DNA from: Kitasatospora sp. MAP12-44
Lineage (GTDB): Bacteria > Actinomycetota > Actinomycetes > Streptomycetales > Streptomycetaceae
Reading direction: 5' to 3'
DNA: 64,000 nucleotides
Assembly: GCF_029892095.1 (NCBI RefSeq)
Contig: NZ_JARZAE010000004.1
Span: 4,340,001 to 4,404,000 of the forward strand
Of the stretch, positions 1 to 8,267 are shown piece after piece. Every line of letters starts with the position of its first letter. The stretch's first letter is position 1. The notes beneath the pieces were generated by a model that made no database searches, was not told where the DNA came from, and was given only the letters and a program-made list of their open reading frames with translations. The position numbers and the translations under genes were made by a program.

Positions 1-133
1 GCACTGACCATGGCACAACCCCCTCAGGCGCAAGATGACCGAAAACCGGACGCTCATCCTCTCAAACCTGCGCAGACCGCGAACAAGCGCACCGGCCCAC
101 CGGCACCCTGCGTGACGCTGCGTGACGCGGGAC

Positions 134-931
134 CTAGCGCTGCACCGGGGCGGGGATGCCGAGCAGCCGGTCGCGGTGCACCGGGAACTCGGCGCGGGCC
201 TTGGCGACCTCGGCCGGATCGAAGTCCACGGTGAGCACCTGCTCGCCCGCGCCCGCCTCGGCCAGCACCCGGCCCCACGGGTCCACCACCAGGCTGTGCC
301 CGGCCTGCTCGACGCCGGCGTGCGTCCCCGCGGTGTTGCAGGCCAGCACGTACGCCTGCTCCTCCACCGCGCGGGCCCGGGCCAGCAGCGTCCAGTGCTC
401 GCGGCGCCGCTCGGGCCAGCCGGCCGGGATCACCAGGAGCTCCGCCCCCGCGTCCAGCAGCGCCCGGAACAGCTCGGGGAACCGCAGGTCGTAGCAGGTC
501 GCCAGGCCCAGCACGCCGAAATCCGTGGCGGCGGTCACGATCTCCTGCCCGGCGCCCATGGTGACGGCCTCGCCGCTGTCGAAGCCGAAGCGGTGGATCT
601 TGCGGTACGTCCGCACCAGCTCGCCGTCCGGTGAGAAGAGCAGCGAGGTGTTGTAGATCGGCCCGTCCGGGTCGCGCTCCACGATCGAGCCGGCGTGCAG
701 CCAGACGCGGGCGGCCCGCGCGGCCGTTGACATGGCGTCAGCGGTCGGACCGTCCAGCGGTTCGGCCCCGGCGGACCAGGCCGTATTGGCGAACGCGCCG
801 AGCGGCCAGAGCTCCGGCAGGACCACCAGGTCGGCGGACTCCTGGGCACGCACCAGCGCGACCGCCCGGGCCCGGCGTTCGGACACCGGCTCGCCGTCCG
901 ACACGGAGAGTTGGATCAATGAGGCGCGCAC
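134..931 (-). CDS. Carbon-nitrogen hydrolase (nitrilase superfamily amidase)
   Basis: A 265-residue protein with the nitrilase-fold catalytic triad visible in order: Glu in VVLPELW (about residue 39), Lys in RKIHRF (about 110) and Cys in ATCYDLRFPE (about 145). The family hydrolyses linear amides or nitriles in the cytosol; members of this length (omega-amidase or Nit2 type) often act as metabolite repair enzymes. The GTG at 931 was chosen because homology to the family starts there (VRASLIQL); the open frame upstream has no Shine-Dalgarno support. It is divergent from the gene at 1100, with about 170 bp between them. The exact substrate cannot be read from the sequence. Confidence 0.88.
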   Translation of the reverse strand: MRASLIQLSVSDGEPVSERRARAVALVRAQESADLVVLPELWPLGAFANTAWSAGAEPLDGPTADAMSTAARAARVWLHAGSIVERDPDGPIYNTSLLFSPDGELVRTYRKIHRFGFDSGEAVTMGAGQEIVTAATDFGVLGLATCYDLRFPELFRALLDAGAELLVIPAGWPERRREHWTLLARARAVEEQAYVLACNTAGTHAGVEQAGHSLVVDPWGRVLAEAGAGEQVLTVDFDPAEVAKARAEFPVHRDRLLGIPAPVQR

Positions 932-1099
932 ACTACCACCGTCCACGACAAGAGACCTACGATCGTCACCCGAAAGCGCTGCTCGGCTCTCCCGGGCAGC
1001 GTAACGTGCGGTTAGCGCGCGCGCCCGGAAGCCGGGATTCCCGTCTTCACCTGTCCTGGGCGCGCGGGTAGGCAGCTGACGGACGACCGGAGAACTCCC

Positions 1100-1933
1100 G
1101 TGACCGACAATCAGGCCGTGCAGGCCTACACCGATGCGTGGACCCAGTCCATCGAGTCCATATCGGAACTCGTCGCACCGCTGCCCAGCGACTCCTGGAA
1201 CCGAGCCACCGAGTGCCCGGGCTGGTCGGTCCGCGACATCGTCTCGCACGTGATCGCGGTCGAGTCCGAGCTGCTGGGCGACCCGCGGCCGATCCACTCG
1301 CTGCCCAGCGACCTGCGGCACATCAAGGACGAGCTCTCCCGCTACCTCGAACTGCCGGTCGACAAGCGCCGCTGCCACACCACCCCCGAGATGACCGGGG
1401 AGCTGGACTACGTGATCATCCGGCGCTCGCGCGCACTGCGCACCGCCCGGACCGAGGCCGTCGACACGGTGCGCTTTCCGGGCGGACCGTTCTCCTTCGA
1501 CCTGCCCTACCACCAGCTGCTGCGGATGCGGGTGTTCGACGTCTGGGTGCACGAGCAGGACCTGCGCCGCGCCCTGCGCACCCCCGGCAACCTCGCCTCG
1601 CCGGCCGCCCTGATCAGCCGCGACCTCCTGGTGGACGGGCTGCCCAAGGTGGTCGCCAAGCTGGCCGGCGCCCCGGCCGGCAGCACCGTCGCGCTCGACG
1701 TCACCGGCCCGGTCGAGTTCCTGCGCACGGTCCGGGTCGACGAGAACGGCCGCGGCTCGGTCGACGGCCAGATCACCCTGGGCCCCGACGTCCAGCTCAC
1801 CCTGGACTGGGAGACCTTCCTGCGCCTGGCCACCGGCCGCACCCGCCCGGAGGCCGTCACCGGCGCGGTACGCGTCGACGGCGACACCGAGCTGGCCGGG
1901 CGGATCCTGGCCGCCTTCGCGCAGACGTTCTGA
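1100..1933 (+). CDS. Maleylpyruvate isomerase family mycothiol-dependent enzyme
   Basis: A 277-residue protein starting at a GTG. The N-terminal half has the DinB-like four-helix mycothiol-binding fold, with the typical CPGWSVRDIVSHV segment near residue 40 and FDVWVHEQDLRRAL near 150. In related proteins these supply the metal-binding histidines. The C-terminal part resembles the MDMPI C-terminal domain. Family members catalyse mycothiol-dependent isomerisations or transfers in actinobacteria. The gene stands alone and divergent from the nitrilase gene, so its substrate is unknown. Confidence 0.85.
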   Translation: MTDNQAVQAYTDAWTQSIESISELVAPLPSDSWNRATECPGWSVRDIVSHVIAVESELLGDPRPIHSLPSDLRHIKDELSRYLELPVDKRRCHTTPEMTGELDYVIIRRSRALRTARTEAVDTVRFPGGPFSFDLPYHQLLRMRVFDVWVHEQDLRRALRTPGNLASPAALISRDLLVDGLPKVVAKLAGAPAGSTVALDVTGPVEFLRTVRVDENGRGSVDGQITLGPDVQLTLDWETFLRLATGRTRPEAVTGAVRVDGDTELAGRILAAFAQTF

Positions 1934-1992
1934 CCGCGCGCGCTGCGGCCGGACACGCTGACGAAGCGTTACAACCCTTTTGGCGTACACGT

Positions 1993-2038
1993 ACGACCGC
2001 GCGCCGGGCGAGTACTCCTCGCACACCCGCGCGGTCGT
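1993..2038. promoter_or_regulatory. 11-bp inverted repeat upstream of the Bro-N gene
   Basis: ACGACCGCGCG (1993-2003) and its exact reverse complement (2028-2038) are separated by 24 bases. It lies between the mycothiol enzyme stop and the Bro-N start. It could be a weak terminator for the upstream gene or an operator. No T tract follows. Confidence 0.35.
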
Positions 2039-2100
2039 GCGGTGCCAGTACCGCAGGCGTTCGACGTCGTTGATCCGGACACATCCCATTCCTAGAGAAA

Positions 2101-2946
2101 GTGGGGGTGCCGGAGATGGACGACGACATCGGCATGGTGCTGATGAGAACGAGCTTCCCGGTGACGGGGCAGCCGGTCCGGGTGGTGATGATCGACGGCG
2201 AGCCCTGGTTCGTCACGGCGGACGTGTGCAGGATCCTCGGCCGGGGTAACCCGAGCGAGGCCGCCAAGATCGTGAACGCCGCCGACAGCCGGACGGTCGA
2301 CCTGCGCTTGGTAACCATCAGAAATTCTGAGGGTTATCGCGTTGTGCCTGGTGAGAAAGCCTATGTGCGGGGGAACCCGCTCCTGGGCACGGTGAACGAG
2401 TCCGGTCTGTACATGGTGCTCATGAGGTCGACCAAGCCCTCCGCCGCCCCCTTCCAGGAGTGGGTCACCCGCGAGCTGCTCCCCTCGATCCGGCGCGGCG
2501 ACACCGACATCCCCACCCAGCGGCAGCGGATGGCGGAGACCCTCGCGGAGGCGATCGGGCAGCAGGTCCAGATCGTCGCGGAGATCGACCGCGACGGTGT
2601 GCCCGGCTTCCGCGTGCACTCCGACGGGACGGTGCACTGTGCCCACGGTGAGATGGACTTCCGCGTTCCGAAGCGCGAGGAGGACGGCGGTCCGCCGTTC
2701 GGGCCGTACTTCCAGTGCACCAGCGTGGAGAAGGTCGGCATCCGGGGCGGCACGGCCATACCGCGCTGCGGGAAGCTGAAGCTGGTCGAGCTGGTCCGGC
2801 GGGTGACCGCCGACCCGGCCGCCGCAGCGCCGAGCCCCGGGGACGACGAGCCCTCGACCGGCCTGATGCTGGTCGAACTCGGCGGCGCCCGGATCCACGG
2901 GAGCCCGCAGCAGGTCGCCGAGCTGATGCGGCGGATGGCTGCCTGA
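2101..2946 (+). CDS. Bro-N domain protein (phage antirepressor-like)
   Basis: About 281 residues. The N-terminal ~110 residues form a Bro-N domain: VRVVMIDGEPWFVTADVCRI, then LGRGNPSEAAKIV and ESGLYMVLMRS, and the closing FQEWVTRELLPSIRR signature. Bro-N is a DNA-binding module of phage and baculovirus antirepressors and also occurs as single chromosomal copies in streptomycetes. The C-terminal ~150 residues match nothing I recognise. Two starts are possible: GTG 2101 or ATG 2116, the latter spaced better from a GTGGGGG stretch. No other phage gene is adjacent, so this is a lone gene and not a prophage. A strong hairpin terminator follows. Confidence 0.8.
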   Translation: MGVPEMDDDIGMVLMRTSFPVTGQPVRVVMIDGEPWFVTADVCRILGRGNPSEAAKIVNAADSRTVDLRLVTIRNSEGYRVVPGEKAYVRGNPLLGTVNESGLYMVLMRSTKPSAAPFQEWVTRELLPSIRRGDTDIPTQRQRMAETLAEAIGQQVQIVAEIDRDGVPGFRVHSDGTVHCAHGEMDFRVPKREEDGGPPFGPYFQCTSVEKVGIRGGTAIPRCGKLKLVELVRRVTADPAAAAPSPGDDEPSTGLMLVELGGARIHGSPQQVAELMRRMAA

Positions 2947-2950
2947 ATGG

Positions 2951-2987
2951 ACTCGGTGGCCCTAACTTCAAGTTAGGGCCACCGAGT
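2951..2987. terminator. Strong intrinsic hairpin terminator
   Basis: A perfect 18-bp inverted repeat (arms 2951-2968 and 2970-2987; in practice a five-base loop TTCAA) begins five bases after the Bro-N stop and lies between two convergent genes. It is likely to end transcription in both directions. Confidence 0.85.
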
Positions 2988-3005
2988 TTCCGCAGGTCAG
3001 CTGCC

Positions 3006-4346
3006 CTACACCGACTTCCCCACCTTCCCCCGCAGCCGCAGGATCATCACCGTGCCCAGCACCAGCGGCAGGTACATCCAGCAGAACGCCAGCCGGTACG
3101 CCCCCGCCGAGTAGGTCTCCCCGCCCCCGGCCGGCGAGACGGCGTCCAGCAGGACGCCGATGCCGAAGAGCGTGATCATCGTGGCGATGAAGCCGCCCAT
3201 GTTCGCGATGCCCGACGCCGTACCCAGCCGCTCGGCCGGGTTGTACGAGCGGGCGTAGTCGAGGCCGACGAGTGACGCCGGGCCGTTGCTGCCCATCGCC
3301 ACCAGGACGACCACCAGCAGCCAGAACGGGGGCCGCCCGCCCGGCCAGGCGAGCGCGACGGCCCAGGAGCCGCCGGTGGCCGCGATCACGCAGAGCACGA
3401 TCGGCATCCGGGCCCGCGCCGAGCGGGCCAGCAGCCGGCCCAGCAGCAGCGCGAAGAACATCGTGCTGAAGACCAGCAGGGTCAGCATCCCGCCCGCCTG
3501 GGCGCGGCTCATGCCCTGGCCCTGCACCAGGTACGGCAGTCCCCAGAGCATCGCGAAGGCGCTGGCGGGGAACGCCGTGGTGAAGTGCACCCACAGGCCG
3601 AGCCGGGTGCCGGGCTCGCGCCACGAGGTCCTGACCTGGATCCCCACGGGCAGCCGGTCCGGGGCCGCGGCCGGCGTGGCGGCGCGCGGGCCCGGGGCCT
3701 CGCGCAGCAGCAGGGCCACCAGCGCGAAGGCGACCACGCCCAGCAGGGCGATGCCGGTGAAGGCGGCCGTCCAGCCCTCGGTGTGCAGGGCCTGCGCCAG
3801 CACCACCGTGGTGACCAGGTTGCCGCCCATCCCGGCCAGCCCGCTGAGTTGGGCGATCAGCGGGTTCTTCGCAGCCGGGAACCAGCGGGCGGAGATCCGC
3901 AGCACGCTGATGAAGGTCATCGCGTCCCCCGAGCCCAGCACCGCGCGCGAGGCCAGCGCGGGCCCGAAGGAGGAGCTGAACGCGAACGCCAGCTGGCCGA
4001 GGCTGAGCAGCGTGATCCCCAGCAGCAGCACCCGGCGCGGCCCGTAGCGGTCGACCAGCAGCCCGACCGGGATCTGCATGGCCGCGTAGACCAGCACCTG
4101 GAGGATCGAGAAGGTGGAGAGCGCCGAGGCCCCGATGTGGAACCGGTTCGCGGCGTCCAGCCCGGCCACACCGAGGCTGGTGCGGTGGATCACCGCCAGC
4201 ACGTAGACGCTGACGCCGATCCCCCAGGCGGACCAGGCGGCGCGCCCGCCGGGCGGCGCGGCGACCTCGGCGAGCAGCGCGGGCGGGGGGATTCGGGGAC
4301 CAGGGACGGACGGGGAGCGGGTGGCGCTGGCTGGGTCCACGGTCAT
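3006..4346 (-). CDS. MFS transporter, 12 TM
   Basis: A 446-residue integral membrane protein with about twelve hydrophobic segments in two halves. The MFS signature between TM2 and TM3 reads GLLVDRYGPRRVLLLG (about residues 97-112). It resembles the nitrate/nitrite porter or organic-anion type of carriers in which TM1 carries VYVLAVIHRTSLGVAG. The ATG start is at 4346, after a roughly 40-residue Pro-rich cytosolic leader. It is convergent with the Bro-N gene. Substrate and direction of transport are not evident. Confidence 0.85.
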   Translation of the reverse strand: MTVDPASATRSPSVPGPRIPPPALLAEVAAPPGGRAAWSAWGIGVSVYVLAVIHRTSLGVAGLDAANRFHIGASALSTFSILQVLVYAAMQIPVGLLVDRYGPRRVLLLGITLLSLGQLAFAFSSSFGPALASRAVLGSGDAMTFISVLRISARWFPAAKNPLIAQLSGLAGMGGNLVTTVVLAQALHTEGWTAAFTGIALLGVVAFALVALLLREAPGPRAATPAAAPDRLPVGIQVRTSWREPGTRLGLWVHFTTAFPASAFAMLWGLPYLVQGQGMSRAQAGGMLTLLVFSTMFFALLLGRLLARSARARMPIVLCVIAATGGSWAVALAWPGGRPPFWLLVVVLVAMGSNGPASLVGLDYARSYNPAERLGTASGIANMGGFIATMITLFGIGVLLDAVSPAGGGETYSAGAYRLAFCWMYLPLVLGTVMILRLRGKVGKSV

Positions 4347-4437
4347 AGTGCGCCCAGATTAGTCATCCCATCATTTGATCGCTTGCACGGGGTGCACACG
4401 AAGCACCGACCCGGGCCACCCGCGACCCGCGACCCGC

Positions 4438-5685
4438 TCAGCCCTTCAGCACCCAGCGCACCGTCCGGGTCATGTGCTGGTCCCGGAACGCCTCGTCGCG
4501 CACCCAGTCCGTGGCGTCCCGCACCGTCGCGGTCACGGTGACCTTCTGGCCGGGCGCCAGCGTCAGGTCGGCCGGGTCGTACCAGCTGCGGTCCGCGGCC
4601 TGCGGCTCCACCGGTCGGCCGTCGACCTGCCAGTCCACCTGGAGCTGCCGCGGGCCGGCCAGCGCCAGCGGGCGGACGGCGAGCCGCGGCCGGCCCGCGA
4701 CGTCCCCGGGAGCGGGTGAGGCACCGTCCAAGGGCGAGAGCCTGCGGTAGATCTGCTCGATGATCGCCTCGCGCGAGGGCAGGTTGTACGTGCCGCCCAG
4801 GGTGCGCATCACGGAGTCCGCGGTCGGGCGGTAGATCCCGTTGGCGCTGCGGTAGGCCCCGATCGGGCTGCCACCGTCCGGCGACTGGGCGCCCAGCCAG
4901 CGCCACCACTTGAGGTGGTCGCGCAGCATCACGTCGGCGCCCTGGGTGGAGAGGTTGGGGTAGTCGGCATCACTGGGGGCGCTGTCGTACTCGTCGCCGA
5001 GGTCCCCCACGGTGTGCCCTATCTCGTGCTGGATGATCCGCCCGGCGTCCGAGCTGCCCCCCGACAGCGTGGTCACCCCCGTGCCGCCGGCGCCGCCGTA
5101 CTCGGTGGAGTTGGCCAGCGCGATCAGGTACTGCGGCCCCTCGCCCGCCCCCGCGTACCGGGCGGTCGCCGCCTCGTCCGCGCAGAGCAGCCGCGCGGTG
5201 CCCTCGCACCAGAAGTGCATCCCCAGCGGCGTGCCCGGCTTGCGGCCCTTGCTGTCGCCCTCCGCGATCCCCGAGACCGGGGAGACCACCTCGACCCGCC
5301 TTATGTTGAAGAAGCCCTGGTAGGTCCGGAACGGCTCGATCTCCATCAGCGAGCGCCAGGACTGGTCGGCCTGCTGGCGGAACAGCTCCTGCTGGTTCGC
5401 CGTGTAGCCGTCGCCGAGCAGCACCAGGGTGATCCGGTTGGCCGGGTCCCCGGTCCGGCGTATGTCGACCGTGGGGGCCGCGCCCGCGCCGCGCAGCCGG
5501 GCGGCGACCGGGCCGGCCCCGGAGTGCGGTGGCACCGCGCGATCGGTGAACTGACCGGAGGCCGGGCCGATCACGGCGAACGGCGCCGGACCGGCGACTT
5601 CGAGGGCGGCCGGCAGAACGGCGGCCCCGAGCAGGACGAGTGCGGCCAGACTCCGGATGAGACGGCCAGGGTTGCCAGGCGTCAT
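4438..5685 (-). CDS. Secreted M64-family metallopeptidase
   Basis: A 415-residue protein with an N-terminal signal peptide (RSLAALVLLGAAVLPAALE, residues about 11-29). The peptidase M64 zinc site is visible as HEIGHTVGDLGDEYD (HExxH near residue 220). Preceding segments, such as ITLVLLGDGYTANQ and FFNIRRVEVVSP, are typical of the IgA-peptidase-like M64 family. The last ~110 residues form a beta-rich domain. It is expected to be an extracellular zinc endopeptidase of the soil degradative set. The single gene lies 91 bp upstream of the MFS gene on the same strand. Confidence 0.87.
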   Translation of the reverse strand: MTPGNPGRLIRSLAALVLLGAAVLPAALEVAGPAPFAVIGPASGQFTDRAVPPHSGAGPVAARLRGAGAAPTVDIRRTGDPANRITLVLLGDGYTANQQELFRQQADQSWRSLMEIEPFRTYQGFFNIRRVEVVSPVSGIAEGDSKGRKPGTPLGMHFWCEGTARLLCADEAATARYAGAGEGPQYLIALANSTEYGGAGGTGVTTLSGGSSDAGRIIQHEIGHTVGDLGDEYDSAPSDADYPNLSTQGADVMLRDHLKWWRWLGAQSPDGGSPIGAYRSANGIYRPTADSVMRTLGGTYNLPSREAIIEQIYRRLSPLDGASPAPGDVAGRPRLAVRPLALAGPRQLQVDWQVDGRPVEPQAADRSWYDPADLTLAPGQKVTVTATVRDATDWVRDEAFRDQHMTRTVRWVLKG

Positions 5686-5816
5686 ACGGGCGGGTCCTCG
5701 GTGCTCCGGTCACCCGGCAGGCGCTCGGGTGGAGGTCGCGAAGACGTACCCACGCCGATCCTATTAACCGACTTTCTGTCGAACATCTCACCGGACTGGC
5801 TCAACCGTTCACGGAC

Positions 5817-7070
5817 TCACCCGCGTCCGGGCCTGCGGCGGCCGATCGGACCCGCCCGCAGCACCAGATGGGTCGCGACGCCCAGCAGCAGGCCCCAGAA
5901 GGCCGCGCCGATGCCGAAGACGACCATCCCCGAGGCGGTGGCCAGGAAGGTCACCACCGCGGCGTCCCGGCCCTGCTCGTCGGCGACGGCGCCGGCCAGG
6001 CTGCCCTGGAACGACCCCAGCAGCGCCACGCCTGCGACCACCGCGACCAGCGCCGGGGGCAGCCCGGTGAAGAGGCTCACCAGCACCCCGCCGAAGCTGC
6101 CGACCAGCAGGTAGCCAAGACCGGTGGTCATCCCGGCGACATAGCGCCGACGCGGGTCCGGGTGGCTCTCGGGGCTGGTGCAGATCGCGGCCGTGATCGC
6201 GGCGATGGTGATGCCCGGCGACCCGAAAGGGGCCAGCAGGACGGAGGCCGCGCCGGTGGCGCCGACCAGCAGCCGGTCGTCCGGCTGGTAGCCGCCGGCC
6301 CGCAGGACGCCGAGCCCGGGGGCGTTCTGCGAGGCCAGCGCGACGATGGTCAGCGGCAGCGCCAGGCCGACCAGCGCCGCCGGGTCGAACCCGGGCGCGG
6401 TCGGCACCGGGTGGGCGAGGCCGCCGTGCCCCAGGTGCAGCGGCAGCCCCACCGTGAGCCAGGCGGCCAGGCTGCCGGCCAGCAGCGCCGCCGGCACGGC
6501 GTAGCGCGCCAGCAGCCGCCTGGCCACCAGGAAGGCCGCCAGCGCGCCCAGTACGACGGCCGGCGCGGTGTGCAGAGCGGTGAAGATGGCGGTGCCGAAG
6601 CTGAACAGGATGCCCGCCAGCATCGCGTTCACCACGCCGGACGGGATCGCCCTGATCAGCCGTCCGAACAGCCCGGTGACCCCGAGCAACGTCACCGCCA
6701 CACCGCTCAGCAGGAATGCGCCGATCGCCGAGGGGTAGGAGTACGAACCAAGGCTGGTGACGAGCAGGGCAGCACCGGGCGTCGACCAGGCGGTGATCAC
6801 CGGTGTCCTGGTGTACCAGCTGAGCAGCAGGGAGGTCAGCCCGCTGCCTATCGAGACGGCCCAGATCCAGGACACCGTGTGCGCCTGGTCGAGTCGCCCG
6901 GCGGCAGCAGCCGCCAACAACACCACCAGCGGCCCGGAGAAGCAGACGACGATGGCGATCACCCCGGCCAGCACCGCGGGGAGCGAGGCGTCGCGGCGCA
7001 GCGCGTACGGGTGCGGGGCCGGTGCCCCGTCGGAGCGGGAGGTGGTCTCGACCGTGGTGGGCTCTGGCAT
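5817..7070 (-). CDS. benE: BenE-family benzoate/H+ symporter
   Basis: A 417-residue membrane protein with about twelve transmembrane segments. The BenE family is recognisable from the conserved loops ALASQNAPGLGVLRAGGYQP and FGSPGITIAAITAAICTSPE, and from WYTRTPVITAWSTPGAALL near the N-terminus. Members import benzoate or similar aromatic acids with protons. The ATG at 7070 was chosen over an upstream TTG at 7130, because the family N-terminus begins with a short hydrophilic tail. No benzoate catabolic gene is adjacent, so the substrate is inferred from family only. Confidence 0.85.
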   Translation of the reverse strand: MPEPTTVETTSRSDGAPAPHPYALRRDASLPAVLAGVIAIVVCFSGPLVVLLAAAAAGRLDQAHTVSWIWAVSIGSGLTSLLLSWYTRTPVITAWSTPGAALLVTSLGSYSYPSAIGAFLLSGVAVTLLGVTGLFGRLIRAIPSGVVNAMLAGILFSFGTAIFTALHTAPAVVLGALAAFLVARRLLARYAVPAALLAGSLAAWLTVGLPLHLGHGGLAHPVPTAPGFDPAALVGLALPLTIVALASQNAPGLGVLRAGGYQPDDRLLVGATGAASVLLAPFGSPGITIAAITAAICTSPESHPDPRRRYVAGMTTGLGYLLVGSFGGVLVSLFTGLPPALVAVVAGVALLGSFQGSLAGAVADEQGRDAAVVTFLATASGMVVFGIGAAFWGLLLGVATHLVLRAGPIGRRRPGRG

Positions 7071-7261
7071 CTGAGCAGTATTCAGGACGGCTCCGGAGAC
7101 GGTCCGAAAAGTCTTCGAATCCGACTGCAACCATCGGAGGGGATGCGCGTCTCATCAGTTGAAGGCACGGAGAGCGAGACCGGCAGGGGCCGGGGGGAAA
7201 TTCGAACACCGGCCACCTTCACTCCACCCACTCGGCAGCACCGTCCCTGAAGGAACACGTC

Positions 7262-8200
7262 ATGCGCGCGTCCGTTATCTCCACCTTTGCGAAGTCCGTC
7301 CCCTCCGTCGTCTCCCGCCGCGTCCTGGCCACCGCGGCGGCCACCCTGGTCATCAGCGCCGCCGTTCCGCTGCTGCCGGGCGCGTCCACCGCCTTCGCCT
7401 GCGGGAACCCGCCTGCGGCCGGTGCCCGAGTGGTGGGCCTCGGCGAGGGCGGGTTCATCCCTGTTGTCCCCGACAGCATCACCGCCGGGGGTGCCCCGAT
7501 CGAGGTGGGCGAGGAGGTCGGCCCGGCCGCCGGGAGCGCCGGTGGCTGGATCGCCCCCTATCTGGCGTTCTACAACCCCGGCGCCGGCCAGCCGGGCGCG
7601 TCCAACCTGCGGCCCGCGGACTTCACCGTCCAGGCGATGGTCGACAACCAGTGGAAGACGCTGCCGGTGCTGCACGGCTGCGACCCGACCATCCACGCCG
7701 ACACCTCCTCGGTCGCCCAGCAGGTCGCGGCGGGTCACGCCATGCGGGTCCTGTTCCGGATCACGCTCTCGGCCAACGCGCCGAGCAGCCAGACCTCGAT
7801 CCAGATGTTCTCCAGCCCGGACGCCAACGGTCGGCCCGGCGTGCACACCCTCAAGGTGCTGCGCATCGCCGCGCCCAGCGCCAAGCCGGCCAAGCCCGTC
7901 AAGCCCGCCGCGCACGTCGCTGCCCCGACCACCGCGGCCGTCGCCGCCGCCGCGCCTGCCGCGCCGATCGCGGCTGCCCCGGCCGTCGCGGTCGCCCAGC
8001 CCGCGGTGCCTGCCGCAGCCGCCGTGGCCCCGGCCGCCGCGCAGCCCGCGACCCCCGCCACCTCGGCACCGCGACTCGCCGCCACCGCCTCCGACAGCTC
8101 CGCCGTCCCGCTGCTCGGCGCCGGTGGCGCGCTGGTCGCCCTGGCCGCCGCTGCCCTCACCTTCGTCCTCGGACGCCGGCGCCGCTCCGCCCGCCGGTAG
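7262..8200 (+). CDS. Secreted, probably wall-anchored protein with Ala/Pro-rich stalk
   Basis: A 312-residue protein. Residues 1-45 are a long signal peptide ending near STAFACG. Residues about 46-195 form a small globular domain with two cysteines that I do not recognise. About 195-270 is an Ala/Pro/Val-rich low-complexity stalk. The end is a hydrophobic helix (LLGAGGALVALAAAALTFVL) followed by an Arg-rich tail. This is the layout of a sortase substrate, but the expected LAxTG motif is degenerate (LAATAS) just before the helix. A good AAGGA ribosome site lies nine bases before the ATG. It is divergent from benE and ends at a strong terminator. Confidence 0.75.
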   Translation: MRASVISTFAKSVPSVVSRRVLATAAATLVISAAVPLLPGASTAFACGNPPAAGARVVGLGEGGFIPVVPDSITAGGAPIEVGEEVGPAAGSAGGWIAPYLAFYNPGAGQPGASNLRPADFTVQAMVDNQWKTLPVLHGCDPTIHADTSSVAQQVAAGHAMRVLFRITLSANAPSSQTSIQMFSSPDANGRPGVHTLKVLRIAAPSAKPAKPVKPAAHVAAPTTAAVAAAAPAAPIAAAPAVAVAQPAVPAAAAVAPAAAQPATPATSAPRLAATASDSSAVPLLGAGGALVALAAAALTFVLGRRRRSARR

Positions 8201-8212
8201 GGCGCACAGCCG

Positions 8213-8250
8213 AAGGGCCCCATCCCCCCGGCCGGGGGGATGGGGCCCTT
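8213..8250. terminator. Bidirectional hairpin terminator
   Basis: A perfect 19-bp inverted repeat, arms 8213-8231 and 8232-8250, with the CCGG centre acting as the loop. It lies between the wall-anchored protein gene and the convergent dehydrogenase operon and should terminate both. Confidence 0.88.
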
Positions 8251-8267
8251 CTGTCGTTCAGCGGGCG

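Noticed and set aside
1..133. A gene at the left edge of the window
   Set aside because: Short frames there show no start signal or recognisable motif; only a small direct repeat (GCTGCGTGAC-like) is seen.
932..2089. N-terminal extension of the nitrilase frame to 2089
   Set aside because: It is antisense to the mycothiol enzyme gene and lacks family similarity; the family start is at 931.
2101..2946. Prophage around the Bro-N gene
   Set aside because: No integrase, structural or lysis genes or attachment repeats nearby; single Bro-N genes are common in streptomycetes.
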